The notes under the pieces were generated by a model, which did no database searches, was not told the DNA's origin, and saw only the letters and a list, made by a program, of their open reading frames with translations. From the NCBI GenBank assembly GCA_900546775.1, contig UREM01000029.1, positions 1-23,454 of the forward strand: 23,454 nucleotides of DNA, in the 5' to 3' direction. Below, one piece after another: positions 15,415-23,257 of this stretch. Position 1 is the first letter of the stretch. Each line of letters starts with the position of its first letter. This DNA comes from an uncultured Collinsella sp. (GTDB taxonomy: Bacteria > Actinomycetota > Coriobacteriia > Coriobacteriales > Coriobacteriaceae). A program made the position numbers and the translations under genes.

Positions 15415-16185
15415 TTAGTGGCAGCTGCAGCCCTCGTGACCCTCGTTCTCGTGATGGCCGTGGCAACCGCAGGATCCGCCGTGCTCATGGATGTGCTCGT
15501 GGTCGTGGCCGTGGCCATGGCAGTCGCAGGTGGCCTCGCCGGTCTGCGCGAGCGTGCCGGCAATGAGGGCCTCGACGCAAGCGTCGCAGCTGCCCTGGGC
15601 ACCTGCGTATACCGTGATGCCGGCTTGGGCAAGCGCGTTGATAGCGCCGCCGCCGATGCCGCCGCAGATGAGCGTGTCCACGCCGCCGTTGGCGAGCAGG
15701 CCCGCAAGGGCACCGTGGCCGGTGCCGCCGGTGCCCACGACCTGCTCGTTGAGTACCTTGCCGTCCTGAATGTCGTAGATCTTGAACTGCTCGCTGCGGC
15801 CAAAGTGCATAAAGATGTTGCCGTTGTCGTACGTGGTTGCCACCCTCATGGTGTCGATCTCCTTTGCTGGCCATACGGCCGTTGCCGTGGTAATGGGGGA
15901 GTACGCGATATTGCCGCCTTCGATGATGAGCGCCCGACCATTGACCAACGCGTTTGCCACCTTGCGATGCGCGCGGCTGCAAATAGCCGCCACCGTGGCG
16001 CGCGCGATACCCATCTGCTTTGCGACTGCCTCTTGGTTAAGGCCTTCCAGGTCGCACAGGCGCAGCGCCTCGAGTTCGTCGACCGTCATGTCGATGGCGT
16101 CTCCGCTGGCTAGGCCGTCAGGGGTAAAGCCGCGGTATTCGGGGATGATCCCGACGCGGCGCAGTTTCTCGCGTCTTCCTGCCAT
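15415..16185 (-). CDS. DUF134-NifX (dinitrogenase iron-molybdenum cofactor) fusion with His/Cys-rich tail
   Basis: This 256-residue protein has three parts. Residues 1-100 are a DUF134 domain with the MTVDELEALRLCDLEGL motif and a helix-turn-helix (QEAVAKQMGIARATVAAIC), probably DNA binding. Residues 112-215 are a NifX/NifB-type cofactor-binding domain (IFMHFGRSEQFKIYDI, GGTGHGALAGLLANGG, CGGIGGGAINAL). Residues 220-256 are a tail with 12 His and 6 Cys in 37 positions, likely to bind metal. An AAGGAG site precedes the ATG. No nitrogenase genes are nearby, so a role in nitrogen fixation is unlikely. A metal- or cluster-sensing regulator is inference. The promoter region carries CATATG-centred palindromes that may be its own operators. 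Confidence 0.9.
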   Translation of the reverse strand: MAGRREKLRRVGIIPEYRGFTPDGLASGDAIDMTVDELEALRLCDLEGLNQEAVAKQMGIARATVAAICSRAHRKVANALVNGRALIIEGGNIAYSPITTATAVWPAKEIDTMRVATTYDNGNIFMHFGRSEQFKIYDIQDGKVLNEQVVGTGGTGHGALAGLLANGGVDTLICGGIGGGAINALAQAGITVYAGAQGSCDACVEALIAGTLAQTGEATCDCHGHGHDHEHIHEHGGSCGCHGHHENEGHEGCSCH

Positions 16186-16199
16186 ACGTGCTCCTTATC

Positions 16200-16211
16200 T
16201 GACATATGTCA
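16200..16211. promoter_or_regulatory. Palindrome A, TGACATATGTCA (candidate operator)
   Basis: This perfect 12-bp palindrome lies 15 bp upstream of the DUF134-NifX start codon on the minus strand. A possible minus-strand promoter (TTGCGT at 16244-16239, TATTCT at 16222-16217, 16-bp spacer) would start transcription at or very near this site. A protein bound here would block initiation. It shares the pattern TGNCATATGNCA with palindrome B. Confidence 0.55.
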
Positions 16212-16248
16212 ATAATAGAATAGCGAACGCGCAGATTTACGCAAGGAA

Positions 16249-16268
16249 TTTCTGGCATATGCCAGAAA
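16249..16268. promoter_or_regulatory. Palindrome B, 20-bp perfect inverted repeat (candidate operator)
   Basis: TTTCTGGCATATGCCAGAAA is a perfect 20-bp palindrome centred on CATATG. It lies just upstream of the putative minus-strand -35 box and about 55 bp before the likely thyA start of transcription. Its centre is 53 bp from that of palindrome A and 20 bp from a third, half-matching CATATG site (AGGCATATGTTT, 16274-16284). Both spacings are close to whole helical turns. Confidence 0.55.
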
Positions 16269-16311
16269 ATGAAGGCATATGTTTGGGCTGTGGGGCTGCA
16301 TGTGCCTGGGA

Positions 16312-16317
16312 TACAAT
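16312..16317 (+). promoter_or_regulatory. Probable -10 box of thyA
   Basis: TACAAT at 16312-16317 is a good -10 match, placing the start of transcription near 16324 and giving a leader of about 28 bases. The -35 position (about 16289-16294, TGTGGG) is poor, so activation or a weak basal promoter is possible. Confidence 0.4.
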
Positions 16318-16351
16318 GAATCTCGCTTTTAGGCGACTGACAGGAGGGTCA

Positions 16352-17200
16352 ATGAGCAAAGCTGATCAACAGTTTGTAACCATGTGCCGCGATATTCTGG
16401 ACCATGGCACCACCACCGAGGGCCAAAAGGTCCGTCCGGTGTGGGAGGACGGCACCCCTGCCTATACCATTAAAAACTTTGGTGTCACGGCACGCTACGA
16501 CCTGCGCGAGGAGTTTCCGGCGCTTACCCTGCGTCGTACGGCCCTCAAATCTGCCATGGATGAGATCCTATGGATCTATCAAAAGAAGTCCAATAACGTG
16601 CATGACCTCAACAGCCATATTTGGGATGAGTGGGCCGACGAGACCGGTTCCATCGGCAAGGCCTACGGGTATCAGATTGGGCAGAAGAGCCATTATGCCG
16701 AGGGCGATTTCGACCAGATGGACCGCGTTCTGTACGACCTTAAGAACACGCCGTACAGCCGCCGCATTATGACGAATACCTATGTGTTTAGCGACCTGTC
16801 CGAGATGCACCTGTATCCGTGCGCCTACAGCGTGACGTATAACGTGACGCAGCGCCCGCAGGATGACAAACCGACGCTCAACATGATTCTCAACCAGCGC
16901 AGCCAGGACATTTTGGCCGCGAACAACTGGAATGTGTGCCAGTACGCCATCTTGCTGATGATGGTCGCGCAATCGGTCGATATGATTCCCGGCGAGCTGC
17001 TGCATGTGATCGCCGATGCCCACATTTACGACCGTCATGTCGATATCGTCCGCGAGCTTATCGAGCGTCCGCAGTTTGCCGCGCCCAAGGTAACGCTTAA
17101 CCCCGATGTACATGACTTCTATGCGTTTACGACCGATGATCTGATCGTCGAGGGCTATGAGCACGGCCCGCAGGTCAAGAACATCCCCATTGCGGTGTAG
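16352..17200 (+). CDS. thyA: Thymidylate synthase ThyA (Bacillus ThyA type)
   Basis: This 282-residue enzyme methylates dUMP to dTMP with methylene-tetrahydrofolate. The catalytic cysteine is Cys157 in LYPCAYSVTYNV, the phosphate-binding Arg183 is in NQRSQD, and NNWNVCQYAILLMMVAQ supplies the conserved Asn. The usual PCH is PCA here. The overall pattern (KSNNVHDLNSHIWDEWADE, SIGKAYGYQIG, NPDVHDFYAFTTDDL) matches the phage-related ThyA of B. subtilis better than the E. coli form. I chose the ATG at 16352, preceded by AGGAGGG; the frame stays open far upstream, but that part is antisense to the DUF134-NifX gene. It is followed directly by folA, which regenerates the folate it consumes. Confidence 0.95.
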   Translation: MSKADQQFVTMCRDILDHGTTTEGQKVRPVWEDGTPAYTIKNFGVTARYDLREEFPALTLRRTALKSAMDEILWIYQKKSNNVHDLNSHIWDEWADETGSIGKAYGYQIGQKSHYAEGDFDQMDRVLYDLKNTPYSRRIMTNTYVFSDLSEMHLYPCAYSVTYNVTQRPQDDKPTLNMILNQRSQDILAANNWNVCQYAILLMMVAQSVDMIPGELLHVIADAHIYDRHVDIVRELIERPQFAAPKVTLNPDVHDFYAFTTDDLIVEGYEHGPQVKNIPIAV

Positions 17201-17209
17201 GTGACGCGC

Positions 17210-17728
17210 ATGACGTGTAAGCTTTCCGCCATTGTCGCCGTGTGTGACGATTGGGGCATTGGGTGCGAGGGTGACATGGTCGTGTCTAATCGCGCCGACA
17301 TGCGTCATTTTGTGGCGCGCACCAAAGGCTGCCCGGTCATTATGGGACGCAAGACGCTGCTGAGTTTTCCCGGCGGGCGTCCGCTTAAGAACCGCCGCAA
17401 TATCGTGCTCACGCGCGATGAGGACTTTGCTCCCGAGGGCGTCGACGTGGTGCATAGCATCGACGAAGCGCTCGCCGCGGTAGCCGATGAGACCGTTGCG
17501 TGGGTGATTGGCGGCGGCGAGGTATATCGACAGTTTTTGCCGTATTGCGTGGAGGCCGAGGTTACGCATAACCATTGCGTGCATGACGTGGATACGTATT
17601 TTCCCGATCTGGATGCCGATCCCGCGTGGGAGATTGCGCGGCGTGGCGGTGTTGCCACGATTGCCTCGGGCGAGGGCGACGAGGGTGTCGATTATGAGTT
17701 CGTAACGTATCGTCGCGTTGAGGCGTAA
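17210..17728 (+). CDS. folA: Dihydrofolate reductase
   Basis: This 172-residue enzyme reduces dihydrofolate to tetrahydrofolate with NADPH. The family features are an AIVAVCDDWGIG start, the acidic active-site residue Asp30 in RADMRHF, PVIMGRKT at 42-49 for NADPH binding, a RRNIVLTRDE strand, and WVIGGGEVYRQF near 105. The gene lies immediately after thyA, the classic thyA-folA pair. The ATG at 17210 has a weak AGGTG site overlapping the thyA stop. A GTG at 17201 directly abutting thyA is an alternative start and would add three residues. Confidence 0.94.
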   Translation: MTCKLSAIVAVCDDWGIGCEGDMVVSNRADMRHFVARTKGCPVIMGRKTLLSFPGGRPLKNRRNIVLTRDEDFAPEGVDVVHSIDEALAAVADETVAWVIGGGEVYRQFLPYCVEAEVTHNHCVHDVDTYFPDLDADPAWEIARRGGVATIASGEGDEGVDYEFVTYRRVEA

Positions 17729-17772
17729 ATCGTCCGGCGTGAACGGTATCATCGGATTGTTTGAATGCATGG

Positions 17773-17796
17773 GGCGGCGCTTAGCGTCGCCTCGTT
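17773..17796 (+). terminator. Weak hairpin terminator after folA
   Basis: An 8-bp stem (17773-17780 with 17784-17791, one G-U pair) with a TTA loop is followed by TCGTTTGG, a poor U tract. It lies 45 bp after folA and 47 bp before the next gene, so it probably ends the thyA-folA unit at least in part. Confidence 0.4.
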
Positions 17797-17837
17797 TGGT
17801 ATAGATGCGCTGTAAAGAAAGGTGCGGGCTGGCTGCT

Positions 17838-18752
17838 ATGACTGATGCCGTTGAGGTGCTGCGAATCGATTCGCTCGAGGACGAGCGGCTTGATGCCTAC
17901 GTGCGACTGACCGAGCGTGAGCTGCGCTGCGTGCTGGAGCCGCAGAAGGGCATTTTTATCGCCGAGAGTGCCAAGGTCATCGAACGTGCGGTTCGCGCCG
18001 GATACGAGCCGGTGAGCTTTCTTTTGGGCGAGCGCTGGCTCGACCAGATGATGCCGCTGTTTGAGCGCCTGGCGGTACGCGAGGGCGCGGGTCCGGTTCC
18101 CGTGTTCGTTGCCTCGATGGAGCTTATGGAGCGTCTGACGGGTTTTAACGTGACGCGCGGTGCGCTCGCGGCATTTCGTCGCCCGCGACAGATTCCGGTT
18201 GATGAGTTCTTGGGCGGCGTCGTCGAGGCGGCGGGGGAGCGCCCGGTGCGCGTGTGCGTGCTCGAGGGCATTGTCGACCATACCAATGTGGGCGCAATAT
18301 TCCGCTCGGCGGCCGCGCTCAACGTCGACGGCATTTTGGTCAGTCCTACGTGTTGTGATCCGCTGTATCGTCGTTCGGCCCGCGTGAGCATGGGCACGGT
18401 GTTCCAGGTGCCCTGGACACGCATTGGCAGCGAAGCGCGCGTATGGCCGCATGATGGGCTGGCGGCGCTACACGATGCCGGCTTTTCGTGTGCCGCTATG
18501 GCGTTGACGGATGATTCCGTTTCGCTGGACGATCCTGTGCTGCAGAAGATTGATCGCTTGGCGATTTTTATGGGTACCGAGGGTGCCGGCTTGGGCGCCA
18601 AGACCATTGCCGGCTGCGACCGCGCCGTGCGTATTCCGATGGCGCATGGGGTCGATTCACTCAACGTGGCTGCGGCAAGTGCTGTTGCCTTTTGGCAGCT
18701 GTGCCCACATGTGAGCAACGAGTACCACTACCAGCCGGGTCTGTATCACTAG
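17838..18752 (+). CDS. TrmH/SpoU family RNA 2'-O-methyltransferase
   Basis: This 304-residue protein has an N-terminal substrate-binding domain (about 15-120, with GIFIAESAKVIERAVRAG) and a SpoU-type SAM domain. All three SpoU motifs are present: NVGAIFRSAAAL near 151, FMGTEGAGLG near 244 and IPMAHGVDSLNVAAASAVA near 266. It should methylate a ribose 2'-OH in rRNA or tRNA; the target nucleotide cannot be read from sequence. The start is uncertain. ATG at 17838 fits the domain, but the nearest purine-rich site (AAAGAAAGG, 17814-17822) lies about 15 bases away. ATG at 17805 would add 11 residues. No operon partner is evident. Confidence 0.9.
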   Translation: MTDAVEVLRIDSLEDERLDAYVRLTERELRCVLEPQKGIFIAESAKVIERAVRAGYEPVSFLLGERWLDQMMPLFERLAVREGAGPVPVFVASMELMERLTGFNVTRGALAAFRRPRQIPVDEFLGGVVEAAGERPVRVCVLEGIVDHTNVGAIFRSAAALNVDGILVSPTCCDPLYRRSARVSMGTVFQVPWTRIGSEARVWPHDGLAALHDAGFSCAAMALTDDSVSLDDPVLQKIDRLAIFMGTEGAGLGAKTIAGCDRAVRIPMAHGVDSLNVAAASAVAFWQLCPHVSNEYHYQPGLYH

Positions 18753-18786
18753 GCAGATAGTTCGCACCGGGCTCTGGTTCGGGGCG

Positions 18787-18815
18787 TTTCGGCCGACGTC
18801 GGTCGGTGCTAAGCT
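18787..18815 (+). promoter_or_regulatory. Possible MATE promoter with a palindrome in its spacer
   Basis: TTTCGG (18787-18792) and TAAGCT (18810-18815) are 17 bp apart and could be weak -35 and -10 boxes. The 10-bp palindrome CCGACGTCGG (18793-18802) lies exactly in the spacer, a usual place for a repressor or MerR-like operator. The boxes are weak matches, so this is tentative. Confidence 0.3.
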
Positions 18816-18877
18816 GGTATTGGCTTTGGTCTTAAATTGCCGTTTTGTTGTTTGACGTACGCTGGTGGGGAGGGCGT

Positions 18878-20227
18878 GTGGCTAAGAAATCTACGGCTAT
18901 CGATGTAACGCAGGGCGTTATTTGGCAGCAGCTGCTGTCGCTGTGCGTCCCTATCTTCTTTAGTTCGTTCTTTCAGCAGGCATACACGCTTATCGGTACC
19001 TATATTGTCGGTCAGTTTGGTGGCAAGCTCGCGCTGGGTGGCATTCAGGCCACGATGGTGCTTACGGAGCTCTGCATTGGTTTTTGCGTCGGTGTTGGTG
19101 CTGGATGTGCCGTTATTACCGGCCAGTTTTTTGGTCAGCACGATGACGAGCGCTTGAGCCGATCGGTCCATACGGCCATGACGCTCGCGCTGGTGGGCGG
19201 CATTGTCATTTCCATTCTGGGCATGGTGTTTGTCGAGCCGATGCTTGTGCTGATGAATACACCGCATGAGCTGCTGGCCGAGGGTGTGGCGTATGCCCGT
19301 TGTTACTTTGCCGCCATGTTTGCGGCGCTGCTGCTCAATATGGGGACGGCGTTGTTGCGCGCCGTGGGCGACACGCGCGGTCCGGCGGTCATTATTGCCT
19401 CCGGCTGCTTCGTCAACGTGGCGCTCGACATTCTCTTTGTCGCCGTGCTGCACATGGAAGCGCTGGGCTGCGGCATCGCGGTGGCGCTGACTATCTGCAC
19501 CAATGCCACGATGATTGTGATCCGCATGATGCGCGCTCCGGGGGCGTGGCGGTTGTCGCTATCCAAACTCGGTATCGATCGCGGCATTTGCAAGAGCATG
19601 CTTTCGTGCGGTTTGCCGCTGGGCGTTCAGTCTGCGGCGTATTCGATCTCCAACGTTTTGATTCAGGTGTCGGTCAACTCGTTTGGAGCCGATGTCACGA
19701 CCGCTTGGGGTCTTTCCGGTCGCCTGGACGGCATTATCTGGATGGTGACCGAGGCGCTTGGTGTGTCGATTACTACGTTCTCGGCGCAGAACTTTGGTGC
19801 GCGCAATTACGATCGCATGCGAAAGGGATACCACACGTCGCTCGTGCTTTCATTTGTGCTTATCGGTGGCCTGTCTGCCGTGCTGCTGGTATTCTCGGGC
19901 CCGCTTTCGCGTCTGTTTATCGACGATGCCGCAATTTCGGCCTACACCACGACGATTCTTCATTTCATCGCGCCGTTCTACGCGATCTTCTCGATTATCG
20001 AAAACGCGTCCGGTTCCATCCGTGGCGCCGGCGTGAGCTTCCAGCCTATGATGCTCACGATTTTCGGCACGGTCGTGCTCCGCGTGGCGTGGGTGTTCGC
20101 GATTATGCCGCTCGACCCCTCGCTCGAGCATCTGCTGCTGGTCTACCCCGTAACCTGGGTAATCACCGCCACGATGTTCACCGTCTACCATCACAGCGGC
20201 AACTGGCTAGGCCGCGCCACTGTCTAG
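18878..20227 (+). CDS. MATE family efflux transporter
   Basis: This 449-residue polytopic membrane protein has about 12 predicted transmembrane helices in two related halves. Examples of MATE motifs are PIFFSSFFQQAYTLIGTYIVGQFGG in the first helices, FGADVTTAWGLSGRLDG opening the second half, and SAQNFGARNYDRMRKG after it. MATE proteins export drugs, toxins or metabolites using Na or H gradients; the substrate cannot be deduced. I chose GTG at 18878, which has GGGGAGGG at 18867-18873; an upstream TTG in the same frame has no such support. It appears to be a single-gene unit that ends against the convergent adenosyltransferase gene. Confidence 0.93.
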   Translation: MAKKSTAIDVTQGVIWQQLLSLCVPIFFSSFFQQAYTLIGTYIVGQFGGKLALGGIQATMVLTELCIGFCVGVGAGCAVITGQFFGQHDDERLSRSVHTAMTLALVGGIVISILGMVFVEPMLVLMNTPHELLAEGVAYARCYFAAMFAALLLNMGTALLRAVGDTRGPAVIIASGCFVNVALDILFVAVLHMEALGCGIAVALTICTNATMIVIRMMRAPGAWRLSLSKLGIDRGICKSMLSCGLPLGVQSAAYSISNVLIQVSVNSFGADVTTAWGLSGRLDGIIWMVTEALGVSITTFSAQNFGARNYDRMRKGYHTSLVLSFVLIGGLSAVLLVFSGPLSRLFIDDAAISAYTTTILHFIAPFYAIFSIIENASGSIRGAGVSFQPMMLTIFGTVVLRVAWVFAIMPLDPSLEHLLLVYPVTWVITATMFTVYHHSGNWLGRATV

Positions 20228-20253
20228 CCATTGGGGACATCCGCAATGGCTAG
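20224..20253. repeat. Inverted repeat holding both stop codons of two convergent genes
   Basis: CTAGCCATTG (20224-20233) and its exact complement CAATGGCTAG (20244-20253) flank a 10-base loop. The left arm contains the MATE stop (20225-20227) and the right arm contains the adenosyltransferase stop on the other strand (20250-20252). No U tract follows on either side, so this is at most an unusual bidirectional 3'-end element. Confidence 0.55.
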
Positions 20254-20735
20254 TATTTGATGCCTTGGCGGGCTAGGAGGCCTTCGTCGAAGTGGTGTTT
20301 GACGGGGCGCATTTCGGTTACTAGGTCGGCAAGGTCGGCGAGGGGCAGCAAGCCGCGGCCGGTGAGCACGAGCTCTGTGGTGGTCGGTTTCATTGCGATC
20401 AACGCTTCGACATCTTCGCGCGTTACAAAGCCTCGGCGCATGGCTTCTCCCAGCTCATCCAAGATCAGCATGTCTACCTGGCTAATCTGCTCGCGTGCGA
20501 GCTCCATGATCTGCGCGGCGCAAGCCTCGGGCGTGTCGCGATCGGCCTGCACAATGCGCAGTCCCAGGCGCGGCGCGGCATCGTGTTCGGCGCAGTGCAG
20601 CTTCTTGGCAAACTGCAGCATGAGTACGTTGAGACCATAACCTGTGGCACGCAAAGCCAGCCCCAAGGCGGCCGTGGTTTTGCCCTTTCCGTCGCCCGTG
20701 TAGATCTGAACCTTGCCGACTTCCAGTGATGCCAT
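20250..20735 (-). CDS. Corrinoid (cob(I)alamin) adenosyltransferase, CobA/BtuR/CobO family
   Basis: This 161-residue protein attaches the 5'-deoxyadenosyl group of ATP to cobalt in corrinoids, producing adenosylcobalamin or its precursor. It has the family P-loop TGDGKGKTTAALGLALRA (residues 13-30) and the Walker B segment LILDEL (90-95), followed by a KHHFDEG segment near the C terminus. An AAAGGACAG site precedes the ATG. The gene stands alone here, divergent from ftsH, with no other cobalamin gene and no visible cobalamin riboswitch. It probably serves salvage of corrinoids, or works with synthesis genes elsewhere. Confidence 0.92.
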   Translation of the reverse strand: MASLEVGKVQIYTGDGKGKTTAALGLALRATGYGLNVLMLQFAKKLHCAEHDAAPRLGLRIVQADRDTPEACAAQIMELAREQISQVDMLILDELGEAMRRGFVTREDVEALIAMKPTTTELVLTGRGLLPLADLADLVTEMRPVKHHFDEGLLARQGIKY

Positions 20736-20827
20736 CTCTGTCCTTTCGTGCCCGGCGTCGGTTTATCGTCGCTCGGGTTGGGTATTCTAGAAACCATTAT
20801 CAACCCCAGTAGATGGAGTTCAAGCAG

Positions 20828-22720
20828 ATGGAGATGGATGACAACAAACGTAGACGGAATATGATCCTCTACGTGCTCATCGCCTTCGTCGTCTACCTCG
20901 TGCTCTCGACCGTTCTGTTCCCCAACATCGGTCACACGCAGCAGATTACGAAGACCGATTACTCGACCTTTGTCAAAGCGCTCGATAAGAAGAGCGTCAA
21001 CAAGGTCGAGTACAACACGGACGATTACACGATTTATTACACCAAGAAGGGCGAGGACGAGAACATCGCCTACAAGACGACCGGTGTGCCGAATGATGCG
21101 GGTTTTACCGATCGCGTGCTTGAATCCGGTGCGTCCCTGGAATCGGTCGTTCCCGACAAGAACTCGGGTTTGATGACCTACTACCTGCTCACCCTCATTC
21201 TTCCCATGGCGATTTTCTTCCTGATTGGCTGGTGGCTCAACCGCCGCATGAAGAAGGCCATGGGTGATGACGGTCCGTCGATGAACTTTGGCGGCGGTGG
21301 TTTTGGCGGCGGTGGACTGGGCAAGTCCGGCGCGCGCGTGATCGCCTCCAAGGACGTGGGCGTGACCTTTAAGGATGTCGCCGGCCAGGAAGAGGCCAAG
21401 GAGTCCCTCAAGGAGGTCGTCGACTTTCTGGAGAAGCCGCAGCGCTACGAGGAGATCGGCGCCAAACTGCCACGCGGCGCTCTCCTTGTCGGCCCTCCGG
21501 GTACCGGTAAAACCCTGCTCGCCAAGGCTGTGGCCGGCGAGGCGGGCGTGCCGTTCTTTAGTATTTCTGGTTCTGAGTTTGTTGAGATGTTTGTCGGCCG
21601 CGGCGCCGCTAAGGTTCGCGACCTGTTTAAGCAGGCCAAGGAAAAGGCCCCGTGCATCGTCTTTATCGACGAGATCGATACCATCGGTAAGAAGCGCGAT
21701 GGCGGCGGCTTTAGTGGCAACGACGAGCGCGAGCAGACGCTCAATCAGCTGCTGACCGAGATGGATGGATTCGATAACCACAAGGGTATCGTCGTCCTCG
21801 CTGCGACCAACCGTCCCGACAGCCTTGATCCGGCCCTGCTGCGCCCCGGCCGCTTTGACCGCCGCATCCCCGTTGAGCTGCCCGACCTGACCGGCCGCAA
21901 GAACATCCTCGAGCTGCACGCCAAGAGCGTTAAGACGCAGCCCCCGATCGATCTGACCGCGATCGCCCGCGCCACGCCTGGTGCTTCGGGTGCCGATCTG
22001 GCCAACATCATCAACGAGGGCGCCCTGCGCGCCGTCCGCGAGGGTCGCAAACGCGCGACTCAGGATGACTTTGAGGAGTCGGTGGAGGTCGTCATCGCCG
22101 GCCAGCAGCGTAAGTCCACGGTGCTGTCCGACCACGAGAAACAGGTCGTGTCCTATCACGAGATCGGCCATGCCATCGTTGCCGCCCGCCAGAAGGGTTC
22201 TGCGCCGGTTACGAAGATCACCATCGTGCCGCGTACGAGCGGTGCTCTGGGCTACACCATGCAGGTCGAGGAGGACGAGCGCTTCTTGACCACGCGCCAG
22301 GAGGTGCTCGACAAGCTCGCCGTCTACTGCGGCGGACGTGCTGCCGAGGAGCTCATCTTTGGTGAGATGACGACTGGCGCGGCCAATGATATCGAGCAGG
22401 CCACCAAGCTCGCCCGCAACATGGTGACGCGCTTTGGTATGTCGGAAGAGTTTGGCATGATGGCGCTCGGTACCGTTCAGAATGCCTACCTCAACCAGGA
22501 CACGTCGCTCACCTGTGCCCCCGGTACGGCCGAGCGCGTCGACGCGATCGTCGCCAAGCTGATCGAGGACGCACATGACCGCGCCCTGCAGATCCTCAAG
22601 GAGAACAAGTTTAAGCTCCATGAGCTGGCTCGTTATCTGTACAAGAAGGAGACGATCACGGGCGAGGAGTTCATGAATCTCCTCACGCGCGAGAATCCGC
22701 TGATGCCAAAGCAGCAGTAA
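20828..22720 (+). CDS. ftsH: ATP-dependent zinc metalloprotease FtsH
   Basis: This 630-residue membrane protease degrades misfolded and short-lived membrane and cytosolic proteins. It has a first transmembrane helix (about 12-31), an extracytoplasmic domain (about 35-115), a second helix (about 119-139) and a Gly-rich linker. The AAA domain follows, with Walker A GPPGTGKT near 222 and the [18 protein letters not shown] second region of homology. The peptidase zinc site HEIGH begins at His444; the usual third residue is Ala. A GGAG box at 20815-20818 favours the ATG at 20828. ATG at 20813 would add five residues and has no binding site. A TATTCT box at 20783-20788 may be the -10 element. Confidence 0.96.
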   Translation: MEMDDNKRRRNMILYVLIAFVVYLVLSTVLFPNIGHTQQITKTDYSTFVKALDKKSVNKVEYNTDDYTIYYTKKGEDENIAYKTTGVPNDAGFTDRVLESGASLESVVPDKNSGLMTYYLLTLILPMAIFFLIGWWLNRRMKKAMGDDGPSMNFGGGGFGGGGLGKSGARVIASKDVGVTFKDVAGQEEAKESLKEVVDFLEKPQRYEEIGAKLPRGALLVGPPGTGKTLLAKAVAGEAGVPFFSISGSEFVEMFVGRGAAKVRDLFKQAKEKAPCIVFIDEIDTIGKKRDGGGFSGNDEREQTLNQLLTEMDGFDNHKGIVVLAATNRPDSLDPALLRPGRFDRRIPVELPDLTGRKNILELHAKSVKTQPPIDLTAIARATPGASGADLANIINEGALRAVREGRKRATQDDFEESVEVVIAGQQRKSTVLSDHEKQVVSYHEIGHAIVAARQKGSAPVTKITIVPRTSGALGYTMQVEEDERFLTTRQEVLDKLAVYCGGRAAEELIFGEMTTGAANDIEQATKLARNMVTRFGMSEEFGMMALGTVQNAYLNQDTSLTCAPGTAERVDAIVAKLIEDAHDRALQILKENKFKLHELARYLYKKETITGEEFMNLLTRENPLMPKQQ

Positions 22721-22739
22721 GGCTGGTTGCACAACGTCG

Positions 22740-22782
22740 AACGCCCCATTTGAGTTTCTATCTCAAATGGGGCGTTTTGTTT
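22740..22782 (+). terminator. Intrinsic terminator after ftsH
   Basis: A perfect 15-bp stem (22740-22754 with 22762-22776) closes a seven-base loop and is followed by TTGTTTG. It lies 19 bp after the ftsH stop. It also sits directly before the ribosome binding site of the next gene, which therefore needs its own promoter or read-through. Confidence 0.85.
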
Positions 22783-22795
22783 GGGAGGGATATGT

Positions 22796-23257
22796 ATGAA
22801 GATCGTGGTGAGTGCCTGCTTGATGGGAGAGAGCTGCAAATATAACGGGCTCGACAATTACCATCGCGCGTTGGTCGAGGCCTGCGAGCGAACGGGGACC
22901 GAGGTTCTCTTGGTGTGCCCCGAGGTTTTTGGTGGCTTGCCCACACCGCGCAAGCCGTCCGAGATTGTGAACGGCGAAGTCCGTACCTGCGAGGGCACCT
23001 CAGTCGATCGCGAGTTTCGCCAGGGTGCTCAGCGCGCGCTCGATATGTGCGAGCAGGCGGGCGGCCCGTCCGAGATCGTTGCGTGCATTTTGCAGGACCG
23101 CAGCCCCTCGTGCGGTACGGGTCACGTCTACGATGGCACCTTTAGCGGTACGCTCACCGCGGGCAACGGCGTTTTTGTCGACCTGCTGCTGCGCCACGGG
23201 TACCGTGTGATTCCGGCTAGCGAGTTCGATCCCAGCATGCTGGAACATTGTCCATAG
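22796..23257 (+). CDS. DUF523 family protein (TudS-like iron-sulfur protein)
   Basis: This 153-residue protein belongs to DUF523, whose studied members (TudS) are [4Fe-4S]-dependent thiouracil desulfurases. The conserved cysteines are present: SACLMGESC (Cys8, Cys14), VCPEVFGG (Cys41) and RSPSCGTG (Cys106). The usual KARSPSCG reads QDRSPSCG here. I chose the ATG at 22796, with GGGAGGG at 22783-22789; an ATG four bases upstream is out of frame. The last 41 bp overlap the end of a serine recombinase gene on the opposite strand, so the final residues may have been set by insertion of a mobile element. Substrate specificity is not shown by the sequence. Confidence 0.88.
   Translation: MKIVVSACLMGESCKYNGLDNYHRALVEACERTGTEVLLVCPEVFGGLPTPRKPSEIVNGEVRTCEGTSVDREFRQGAQRALDMCEQAGGPSEIVACILQDRSPSCGTGHVYDGTFSGTLTAGNGVFVDLLLRHGYRVIPASEFDPSMLEHCP

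Noticed and set aside
15415..16185. Nitrogen fixation role for the NifX-like protein
   Set aside because: No nifHDK, nifB radical-SAM domain, nifEN or molybdenum transport genes are present, and NifX-type domains occur widely in non-fixing anaerobes.
15782..16351. 190-codon upstream extension of the thyA frame
   Set aside because: It is antisense to the DUF134-NifX gene and crosses the palindromic promoter region. Thymidylate synthase similarity begins only at 16352, which has an AGGAGGG site.
20736..20812. Cobalamin riboswitch upstream of the adenosyltransferase gene
   Set aside because: The divergent gap to ftsH is under 100 bp and lacks a B12-box-like element; a cobalamin riboswitch needs about 200 bases.
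20474..22732. 750-codon minus-strand open frame opposite ftsH and part of the adenosyltransferase gene
   Set aside because: Antisense of ftsH with low-complexity composition. It also overlaps the adenosyltransferase in a different frame.
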